From: Pseudomonadota bacterium
Lineage (GTDB): Bacteria > Pseudomonadota > Alphaproteobacteria > Rhizobiales > Rhizobiaceae
Direction of reading: 5' to 3'
Assembly: GCA_023416545.1 (NCBI GenBank)
Contig: JAEZHO010000173.1
Location: 1 to 25,148, forward strand
DNA length: 25,148 nt
Part shown: in pieces, positions 1-6,218 of the stretch
Position numbering within the stretch: the first letter of the stretch is position 1
Layout of the letters: the number at the start of each line of letters is the position of its first letter
The notes under the pieces: generated by a model
Told to the model about the DNA's origin: nothing
Databases searched by the model: none
What the model saw: the letters and a program-made list of their open reading frames with translations, nothing else
Translations under genes and position numbers: made by a program

Positions 1-521
1 GCTTCATGGGCTTCTTCACCAAGGCCGTGACGCATGCGCTGAAGGAACTGCCGGCGGTCAATGCCGAGATCGACGGCACCGACATCATCTACAAGAACTA
101 CTGCCATGTCGGCGTCGCCGTCGGCACAGACAAGGGCCTGGTGGTTCCGGTCGTCCGTGATGCCGACCAGATGTCGATCGCCGAGATCGAGAAGGAAATC
201 GGCCGCCTCGGCAGGGCAGCCCGTGACGGCCAGCTCTCGATGGCCGACATGCAGGGCGGCACGTTCACCATCTCGAACGGCGGCGTCTACGGTTCGCTGA
301 TGTCTTCGCCGATCCTCAACGCACCGCAGTCCGGCATCCTCGGCATGCACAAGATCCAGGAGCGCCCGGTCGCCATCGGCGGCCAGGTGGTCATCCGTCC
401 GATGATGTATCTGGCGCTTTCCTACGACCACCGGATCGTCGACGGCAAGGAAGCCGTGACATTCCTGGTCCGGGTCAAGGAAAGCCTGGAAGATCCGGAG
501 CGTCTGGTCCTCGACCTCTAA
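1..521 (+). CDS. sucB: Dihydrolipoyllysine-residue succinyltransferase (E2 of 2-oxoglutarate dehydrogenase), C-terminal part
   Basis: This is the 3' end of the E2 core enzyme of the 2-oxoglutarate dehydrogenase complex. E2 passes the succinyl group from lipoamide to CoA in the TCA cycle, in the cytoplasm. The frame is open from the window edge, so the lipoyl and E1/E3-binding domains lie upstream and are not seen. About 172 residues of the catalytic acyltransferase domain are visible. Counting from the Met at base 6, the active-site motif DHRIVDG is at residues 141–147, with catalytic His142 and Asp146 intact. The fragment ends with the typical ERLVLDL tail. Assignment to the succinyl- rather than acetyltransferase is by overall resemblance and by lpdA downstream. 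A MAPEG gene follows after 24 bp, so this is the upstream part of a sucB–MAPEG–lpdA operon. Confidence 0.95.
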   Translation, partial: FMGFFTKAVTHALKELPAVNAEIDGTDIIYKNYCHVGVAVGTDKGLVVPVVRDADQMSIAEIEKEIGRLGRAARDGQLSMADMQGGTFTISNGGVYGSLMSSPILNAPQSGILGMHKIQERPVAIGGQVVIRPMMYLALSYDHRIVDGKEAVTFLVRVKESLEDPERLVLDL

Positions 522-545
522 GCGGACACGAGAGCGGAGAGCAGC

Positions 546-959
546 ATGGAGCCCGTCTCGGCAGACGCAACCTATCTCCTGGCGCTGCTCGTTCTGAGCG
601 TCGTCCTGCTGCTCGTCCATATCGGGCTGCAGGCCATGCTTGCCACCAGGGAACTCGGCACCGACTGGAATGCGGGGCCGAGGGACGAGGGGCGTGAACC
701 GAAGAGCCCACGGGCAGGCCGTGCCGCGCGTGCGCTGACGAACTTCCAGGAAACCTATCCCGCCTTTATCGGGCTGCTGCTCGGGCTCGCCTTCGTGGGC
801 GACAGCTCGGGGCTCGGCCTCCTCGGCGCAACAGTCTGGCTGGTGGCGCGGATCGTCTATATCCCGCTCTACCTGGCCGGCATCCCTTACGTCCGTTCGC
901 TGGTCTGGCTGGTCAGCATCCTCGGCCTCGCGCTGATGATGCTCGCCCTGTTCCTCTGA
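546..959 (+). CDS. MAPEG family integral membrane protein
   Basis: A 137-residue, very hydrophobic protein with four predicted membrane helices, at about residues 9–32, 65–85, 88–112 and 117–137. The conserved block around ARALTNFQETYPAF (61–74) and ARIVYIPLYLAGIPYVRS (101–118) is typical of bacterial MAPEG proteins (membrane-associated proteins in eicosanoid and glutathione metabolism). Some family members bind glutathione, but the substrate of this rhizobial type is unknown to me. The start is supported by GGAG six bases upstream of the ATG. It lies 24 bp after sucB and 34 bp before lpdA on the same strand, so it is probably co-transcribed with them. That does not prove a role in the dehydrogenase complex. 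Confidence 0.85.
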   Translation: MEPVSADATYLLALLVLSVVLLLVHIGLQAMLATRELGTDWNAGPRDEGREPKSPRAGRAARALTNFQETYPAFIGLLLGLAFVGDSSGLGLLGATVWLVARIVYIPLYLAGIPYVRSLVWLVSILGLALMMLALFL

Positions 960-993
960 CCTGACACGGCGTCATACTGAAAAGGACTCTGCA

Positions 994-2400
994 ATGGCTT
1001 ATGATGTTGTCGTAATCGGAAGCGGCCCTGGCGGTTACGTCTGTGCCATCAAGGCGGCCCAGTTGGGCCTTAAGGTCGCGGTCGTCGAAAAGCGCGCCAC
1101 CTATGGCGGCACCTGCCTCAACATCGGCTGCATTCCGTCAAAGGCCCTGCTGCACGCCTCGGAAATGTTCAGCCATGCGGCCCACGGCATGGATACGCTT
1201 GGCGTCGAGATCCCGGCGCCGAAGCTCAACCTCGAAAAGATGATGGCGCACAAGGACGCGACTGTGAAGTCGAACGTCGACGGCGTGGCCTTCCTGTTCA
1301 AGAAGAACAAGATCGACGGCTTCACCGGCACCGGCCGCATCGTCTCGGCGGGCAAGGTTTCCGTCACCGGCGACGACGGCAAGGTGCAGGAGCTGGAGGC
1401 GAAGAACATCGTCATCGCGACGGGTTCCGATGTCGCCGGCATCCCGGGCGTCAACGTCGCGATCGACGAGAAGGTGATCGTTTCGTCCACCGGCGCCATC
1501 GCGCTCGACAAGGTGCCGCAGAACCTCGTGGTCGTCGGCGGCGGCGTGATCGGGCTGGAGCTCGGCTCGGTCTGGATGCGTCTCGGCGCCAAGGTCACGG
1601 TCGTCGAGTACCTCGACAACATCCTCGGCGGGATGGACGGCGAGGTTTCCAAGCAGTTCCAGCGGATGCTCGCCAAGCAGGGAATGACCTTCAACCTCGG
1701 CGCCAAGGTGACGGGCGTCGAAAAGGCCGGCGCCGGCGCTAAGGTGACATTCGAGCCCGTCAAGGGCGGCGAGGCACAGACCATCGAGGCGGATGTCGTA
1801 CTGATTTCCACCGGCCGCAAGCCCTACACGGAAGGCCTCGGCCTCGAAGAGGCCGGTGTCGTGCTCGACAATCGCGGTCGCGTCGAGATCGACGGGCATT
1901 ACAAGACCAATGTCGACGGCATCTACGCGATCGGCGATGTGGTGAAGGGGCCGATGCTTGCCCACAAGGCTGAGGACGAGGGCGTGGCGCTCGCCGAAAT
2001 TCTTGCCGGGCAGCACGGCCATGTGAACTATGACGTCATTCCTGGCGTCGTGTACACCCAGCCGGAGGTCGCCTCCGTCGGAAAGACCGAGGAAGAGCTG
2101 AAGGCCGCGGGCATCGCCTACAAGGTCGGCAAGTTCCCGTTCACCGCAAACGGCCGCGCCCGCGCCATGCAGGTGACCGATGGCTTCGTGAAGATTCTCG
2201 CCGACAAGGAGACCGATCGGGTTCTCGGCGGACATATCGTCGGCTTCGGCGCCGGCGAGATGATCCACGAGATCGCGGTTCTGATGGAGTTCGGCGGATC
2301 GTCCGAAGATCTCGGCCGAACCTGCCACGCGCACCCGACCATGTCGGAAGCCGTGAAGGAAGCCGCGCTGGCGACCTTCTTCAAGCCGTTGCACATGTAA
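994..2400 (+). CDS. lpdA: Dihydrolipoyl dehydrogenase (E3)
   Basis: A 468-residue, full-length flavoprotein that reoxidises dihydrolipoamide of the 2-oxo-acid dehydrogenase complexes using NAD+. An N-terminal FAD-binding GxGxxG motif (IGSGPGG, residues 8–14) is followed by the redox-active disulfide Cys41/Cys46 in GGTCLNIGCIPSKA. A second dinucleotide motif (VVGGGVIGLE) binds NAD. The IGDV motif is present, and the C-terminal dimerisation domain carries HAHPTMSE with the expected catalytic pair His447 and Glu452. AAGGA seven bases before the ATG supports the start. Its position after sucB indicates the E3 serving 2-oxoglutarate dehydrogenase; rhizobia usually carry other lpd paralogues with the pyruvate or branched-chain operons. 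A hairpin at 2434–2467 closes the operon. Confidence 0.97.
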   Translation: MAYDVVVIGSGPGGYVCAIKAAQLGLKVAVVEKRATYGGTCLNIGCIPSKALLHASEMFSHAAHGMDTLGVEIPAPKLNLEKMMAHKDATVKSNVDGVAFLFKKNKIDGFTGTGRIVSAGKVSVTGDDGKVQELEAKNIVIATGSDVAGIPGVNVAIDEKVIVSSTGAIALDKVPQNLVVVGGGVIGLELGSVWMRLGAKVTVVEYLDNILGGMDGEVSKQFQRMLAKQGMTFNLGAKVTGVEKAGAGAKVTFEPVKGGEAQTIEADVVLISTGRKPYTEGLGLEEAGVVLDNRGRVEIDGHYKTNVDGIYAIGDVVKGPMLAHKAEDEGVALAEILAGQHGHVNYDVIPGVVYTQPEVASVGKTEEELKAAGIAYKVGKFPFTANGRARAMQVTDGFVKILADKETDRVLGGHIVGFGAGEMIHEIAVLMEFGGSSEDLGRTCHAHPTMSEAVKEAALATFFKPLHM

Positions 2401-2433
2401 GGCGCAGGACGAGGTTAAATCTTCTTCATCTTG

Positions 2434-2467
2434 AAGGCCGCAGCTTGCCACGCAGGCTGCGGCCTTT
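2434..2467 (+). terminator. Hairpin terminator after lpdA
   Basis: A perfect 11-bp inverted repeat: AAGGCCGCAGC at 2434–2444 and GCTGCGGCCTT at 2456–2466, with an 11-nt loop. It lies 34 bp after the lpdA stop. Only three T residues follow, so termination may be partial and some transcription may continue into the cytochrome b561 gene. Confidence 0.7.
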
Positions 2468-2513
2468 AACATCGGATCTATTGCGGCTCACCTTGTTGAC
2501 GAAAGGCAAGGCC

Positions 2514-3011
2514 ATGGCTTCCGATGTTGTTTCCTATTCGGTTCCCCAACGTGTCCTGCACTGGCTGGTCGTCGGGCTCGTTTTCTTCAACCTGCTTCTT
2601 CCGGATGGCATGGAAGCATGGAACCGCGCCATCCGTCAGACGGGCACGGCGACCCCGGAGCAGGTGGCGAGCGCCAACCTGCATGCCTATGCCGGAATAC
2701 TCATTCTGATCCTGACGCTCTGCCGTATCATCCTGCTGCTGACCATGAAGAGCCCGGCCCTCCCGCCCGAAGAGCCGCCGATATTCCGGCTGGCGGCCAA
2801 GGTCGTGCATGGCCTTCTCTACGTCGTCGTCCTCGCCCTGCCGTTCACCGGCATAGGGGCCTACTACTTCGGCAACGAGCAGGCCGGCGATGTCCATGGA
2901 GGTCCGCTTAAGACGCTTCTCTGGATCCTGATCGCCGCGCACGTGCTCGGCGTGCTGGTGCATCAGTTCTACTGGAAGACCAACGTGATGCGACGGATGA
3001 CGGTCGGTTAG
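2514..3011 (+). CDS. Cytochrome b561 family protein
   Basis: A 165-residue inner-membrane protein with four predicted helices and the spaced histidines expected of di-haem cytochrome b561 (PF01292-type). His16 is in VLHWL, His57 in NLHAYAG, His99 in VVHGLL, and His143/His150 are in the last helix. Such proteins move electrons between the quinone pool and small acceptors; some bacterial members oxidise superoxide to oxygen and reduce quinone. The physiological partner here cannot be inferred. The ATG at 2514 is preferred: an upstream in-frame start at 2445 would run through the lpdA terminator and lacks a ribosome binding site, whereas AAGG precedes 2514. Its stop codon overlaps that of the convergent TraB/GumN gene. 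Confidence 0.85.
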   Translation: MASDVVSYSVPQRVLHWLVVGLVFFNLLLPDGMEAWNRAIRQTGTATPEQVASANLHAYAGILILILTLCRIILLLTMKSPALPPEEPPIFRLAAKVVHGLLYVVVLALPFTGIGAYYFGNEQAGDVHGGPLKTLLWILIAAHVLGVLVHQFYWKTNVMRRMTVG

Positions 3012-4099
3012 TCGGCGTTGTTCGCCGGGGTCACGGTAAAGCCCTGCCGGCGGAACAGTTCCACCAGGCCGGCTTCTCCCGGCAGATGCAGGGCGCCGAC
3101 GGCGACGAATGCCCCGCCTTCCGCAAGGATGGGGCCGACCCGCTCCGCCATCCGGTGGTTGCGGTCGGAAATCACGGCGCTTTCGAACGCGGCGTAGGCG
3201 CTCTCGTCCTCGTCGGTCAGCGTCGGGGTCAGCGCCCTCAGCGCAGGAATGGTCAGGCCCGTATCGCCGGAGAGGTAGAGGCCAGTCATCGTCTCGACGA
3301 CGTCGTCCATCCGGTCGCCGAGCCTGACGGTCTCGACCAGGGCCTGGAGATGGAAGTCGATGGGCATCTCCGCCATTGCCGCCAGTTGCTCCTGCAGCGT
3401 CTCCAGCCCCTTCACGGGCTTGCCGGAAGCGATGGCATCGAGCGCGATCTTCTTGTCGAGAAATACCCCGCCGTCCGCCTTGCGGGCGGATTCGCAGGCC
3501 GAGGTCGCGACGAAGCCCGCAAGCATCCAAGGCTTCATGCGCGACACCGCGGACAGGACGAGGCCCCGTTTCTCCAGTCCTTCGCGGAGGACCTCGAGAT
3601 CCTCGGGGGAGAGAAGGTTCTCGATCGACCGGCCGTCGGTGAACATGGTCAGTTCCGGCCTGGAGAGGATCGCGGCGGCGGCCTTCCGCTCGTCGAGGAT
3701 CTCGTCGGATTCGATGACGATAACCTTCGCGCCGGCGTGAGCCTCTGCCGCCCCCGGTGGCATCCTGAGGACGCGCGGGTCCGTGACGTGCATGGTGCCC
3801 AGAAGGTAGGATGCCGGAATGCCCGGGCGCTCGATCCGCCAGAAAAGGCCCTGGCCGTTCACGACGGCGCGGCCCTCCGCCATCACGGCGGCATGAGCTT
3901 GCGGATCGGCGCGCTCCAGTTCGTCCAGCAGGTTCTCCCCCTGGCAGGCGGTTTCGGCGCGTGCCGGGGCATGCATGGCAAGCACCACCAGCAGCGAAAC
4001 CAGCGCCAGGAGGTGGCAGGCGGCGAGAAGCCAGAGGGTGAGAGCGGACAGCCGGTGCAGAATGCGCTGCGGCAGCGGGAACAGAGCGTGGGTCGTCAT
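3008..4099 (-). CDS. TraB/GumN family protein, predicted exported
   Basis: A 363-residue protein of the TraB/GumN family (PF01963-type). The N-terminus has a hydrophobic stretch (about residues 17–43) followed by APARA-ET, a plausible signal peptidase I site, so it is probably periplasmic or membrane-anchored. Family hallmarks are an N-terminal LLGTMH (GTMH at 101–104) and a matching C-terminal VGALHLPG (GALH at 335–338). These two GxxH motifs are thought to form a metal site, and a distant eukaryotic relative (TIKI) is a metalloprotease. The bacterial function is unknown; the name does not imply plasmid conjugation. The start at 4099 is chosen because GGAAGGA lies just upstream on the minus strand; the longer reading from 4147 lacks one. 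The gene is tail-to-tail with cytochrome b561. Confidence 0.82.
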   Translation of the reverse strand: MTTHALFPLPQRILHRLSALTLWLLAACHLLALVSLLVVLAMHAPARAETACQGENLLDELERADPQAHAAVMAEGRAVVNGQGLFWRIERPGIPASYLLGTMHVTDPRVLRMPPGAAEAHAGAKVIVIESDEILDERKAAAAILSRPELTMFTDGRSIENLLSPEDLEVLREGLEKRGLVLSAVSRMKPWMLAGFVATSACESARKADGGVFLDKKIALDAIASGKPVKGLETLQEQLAAMAEMPIDFHLQALVETVRLGDRMDDVVETMTGLYLSGDTGLTIPALRALTPTLTDEDESAYAAFESAVISDRNHRMAERVGPILAEGGAFVAVGALHLPGEAGLVELFRRQGFTVTPANNAD

Positions 4100-4103
4100 G
4101 TCG

Positions 4104-4110
4104 TCCTTCC
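4104..4110 (-). promoter_or_regulatory. Ribosome binding site fixing the TraB/GumN start
   Basis: Minus-strand GGAAGGA lies four bases upstream of the ATG at 4099. It decides this start over the in-frame ATG at 4147, which has no comparable site and would prefix sixteen charged residues ahead of the signal peptide. Confidence 0.6.
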
Positions 4111-4177
4111 AGGGAAGCCGCGAGGACCTTAGCCTCGCCACATGCACGAGCCATTAAGGCGGATGGTTAAGGCAATC

Positions 4178-5113
4178 CTATGCCCGCGGATGCGCCCGGT
4201 CGTAGACCTCCAGCAGGCGCTGCGTATCCACGCCCGTATAGACCTGCGTGGTGGAGAGGCTCGCATGTCCGAGCAGTTCCTGGATCGTTCGCAGATCTCC
4301 TCCGCCGGCCAGCAGGTGCGTGGCGAAGGAATGGCGCAGCGCGTGCGGCGTCGCCGAATCCGGCAGGCCGAGTGCGCTCCGCAGCTTCTGCATGCCGCGC
4401 TGGATGATGGCCGGCTGCAGAGGGCCGCCGCGGGCGCCGCGAAACATGGGCTCTTCGCCGGGAAGAACATAGGGGCAGAGCTTGCGATAAGCCGCGACCG
4501 CCTCGGCCACGACAGGGAGCAGGGGGACGATCCGGACCTTGCCGCCCTTGCCGTTGACCCGAAGGCTCGTCGCACCCGGATCGAAGTCCCGCGGCGTCAG
4601 TGCGAGCGCCTCCGATATGCGCAGGCCGCAACCGTAGAGGAGCGTCAGCACGGCGGCATCCCGGGCGGCGATCCATGGTTCGTCCTGCAACTGGGAGCCG
4701 GTGGCGACGACCGCCAGCGCCTGCCTGTCGCTGAGTGGCTTGGGAAGCGACTTGGGCTGTCGCGGCGCACGGACCGCGCCTGCCGCGGCAGCATTGATCA
4801 GCCCCTGTCGTTCCAGGTAACGCAAGAAGGAACGCAGCCCGGCCAGGTGGCGGCCGAGCGAACGGGCGCCGGAGCCGTGGCGCCGGCGTGCCGCCAGAAA
4901 TGCACGCAGGTCAGCCGGGCGGAGCGTGTGGATATCGGCGATCCGGGGCGGCGAACCGAGATGGCCGGTCAGGAAGCCCAGGAACTGGCGGGTGTCGCGT
5001 TCATAGGCCTCCAGCGTGTTGGCGGAAAGGCGTCGCTCCCGGGCAAGGTTTTCGAGCCATTCCGCCCGTCGCTGGAGAAGGTCGGGAGCGGCGATCGTCA
5101 GTATTTCGCTCAC
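4178..5113 (-). CDS. xerC: Site-specific tyrosine recombinase XerC
   Basis: A 311-residue tyrosine recombinase, which acts with XerD at the dif site to resolve chromosome dimers. The N-terminal SAM-like core-binding domain covers about residues 10–110. The catalytic domain carries all expected residues: Arg165 (GLRISEAL), Lys189 (GKGGK), His257 and Arg260 (HALRHS), His283 (LGHASL) and nucleophile Tyr292 (TTQVYT). The length and single-copy housekeeping context next to priA suit XerC rather than a phage or island integrase. Assignment to XerC over XerD is by overall resemblance. The start codon is GTG, with no obvious Shine–Dalgarno sequence. The gene is divergent from the acyltransferase across a 136-bp gap. 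Confidence 0.88.
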   Translation of the reverse strand: MSEILTIAAPDLLQRRAEWLENLARERRLSANTLEAYERDTRQFLGFLTGHLGSPPRIADIHTLRPADLRAFLAARRRHGSGARSLGRHLAGLRSFLRYLERQGLINAAAAGAVRAPRQPKSLPKPLSDRQALAVVATGSQLQDEPWIAARDAAVLTLLYGCGLRISEALALTPRDFDPGATSLRVNGKGGKVRIVPLLPVVAEAVAAYRKLCPYVLPGEEPMFRGARGGPLQPAIIQRGMQKLRSALGLPDSATPHALRHSFATHLLAGGGDLRTIQELLGHASLSTTQVYTGVDTQRLLEVYDRAHPRA

Positions 5114-5249
5114 GTCATGCCTATTGAATTGGTGCGGGTGGAGGCCAATTTGACCTGATGGCGTTAGGATTCAATGAAGCGCGGCGTCGCTGTCGCTGGC
5201 CGATCATGCCGGACTGAGATATACCCCTATCCTCTCTGCAGGAGTTCGT

Positions 5250-6167
5250 ATGGCGCGCCGAGATTCAATGTCCTCGCTGGGACATTTTGCCGAAGCCCTT
5301 TCTCTGGTTTCCCAAGGAAAACCTGGTCATATCGTCGATATCCTCATCGCTGAGCGAGGCCAGCGGATCGTAAAACATCCGCTCTGGCCGGTGATGCGGC
5401 CGTTCCTCTATACCTTGCTGCGCTACGACCGGGCGATAGAGTTCGCCAACGACATCGCGGCCCTTTCGGGCCTCCAGTCCTTCGAATATCTGAGCGACGT
5501 CCTGAAGCTCGACGTGCGGGTCACGAATGCCGATCGCATTCCGAAGACCGGCGGCTTCATTCTCGTCAGCAACCATCCGACGGGCATTGCCGACGGGGTC
5601 GCCGTCTTCGACGTCCTCAAGGGGTGCCGGCCGGACCTGATGGTGTTCGCAAACCGGGATGCGGTGCGTGTAAATCCACGCTTCTCAGAAATGATCATCC
5701 CGGTCGAGTGGCGGGAGGAGCACAAGAGCAAGCTCAAGACGCGGGAGACGCTCGTCCTCACCAACAAGGCGGTGGAGGATGGCAAGGTCATGGTGCTGTT
5801 TCCCTCGGGGCGCATTGCCTACTGGGCGAACGGTCGGCTCAACGAACGGCCCTGGAAGACGTCCGCCGTCGGGCTTGCCAAGAAGTACAACCTGCCGATC
5901 GTGCCGATCCATATGAAGGCGCGCAATTCGGGGCTGTTCTACTGGTTCGCCAAGTGGTCGACGGAGCTGCGAGACATGACCGTCTTCTACGAGCTCCTCA
6001 ACAAGAAGGGCAACCGGTTCGACGTGACCATCGGGCAACTGATCCCGCCCGAGCAGCTGGACGGCGACCCGCAGGACGTCACGCGGGCAATCGAGCGGCA
6101 CACGATCGTCGATCTGGCCCGGGACCAGCAGGCCGTGTTCAAGCCGCTGGAGGAAACCGCCTCCTAG
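5250..6167 (+). CDS. PlsC-like lysophospholipid acyltransferase family protein
   Basis: A 305-residue protein with a central glycerophospholipid acyltransferase fold. The catalytic-type motif is SNHPTGIADG (107–116, His109 and Asp115), and the second block is LFPSGRIAYW (183–192), equivalent to the FPEG motif. His and Asp are separated by five residues rather than the usual four, as in the hemolysin-like (NHPxGxxDG) subgroup of acyltransferases, so a standard PlsC role in phosphatidate synthesis is less likely. Acylation of another lipid, such as a lyso-ornithine lipid or lysophospholipid, is possible but not shown. There is no clear transmembrane segment. The start is supported by AGGAG upstream of the ATG. 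priA begins about 50 bp downstream on the same strand. Confidence 0.8.
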   Translation: MARRDSMSSLGHFAEALSLVSQGKPGHIVDILIAERGQRIVKHPLWPVMRPFLYTLLRYDRAIEFANDIAALSGLQSFEYLSDVLKLDVRVTNADRIPKTGGFILVSNHPTGIADGVAVFDVLKGCRPDLMVFANRDAVRVNPRFSEMIIPVEWREEHKSKLKTRETLVLTNKAVEDGKVMVLFPSGRIAYWANGRLNERPWKTSAVGLAKKYNLPIVPIHMKARNSGLFYWFAKWSTELRDMTVFYELLNKKGNRFDVTIGQLIPPEQLDGDPQDVTRAIERHTIVDLARDQQAVFKPLEETAS

Positions 6168-6218
6168 CTGCAAATCCGGTGTTTCATTTTGCCGGGCTTC
6201 GGGGCAAGGTCCCGCCGC

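Noticed and set aside
2445..2513. Upstream start for the cytochrome b561 gene at 2445
   Set aside because: It would translate through the lpdA terminator hairpin and has no ribosome binding site; the ATG at 2514 gives the usual N-terminus.
3008..4099. TraB name taken as a plasmid conjugation gene
   Set aside because: The protein belongs to the TraB/GumN (pheromone-shutdown-like) family with paired GxxH motifs, unrelated to the type IV secretion TraB.
4178..5113. Tyrosine recombinase as an integrase of a mobile element
   Set aside because: The protein looks like housekeeping XerC in length and motifs. No attachment repeats, tRNA or phage/transposon genes are nearby.
3086..5158. Long + strand frames over the TraB/GumN gene and xerC
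   Set aside because: Both lie opposite genes with intact family motifs on the minus strand; their translations show no domain.
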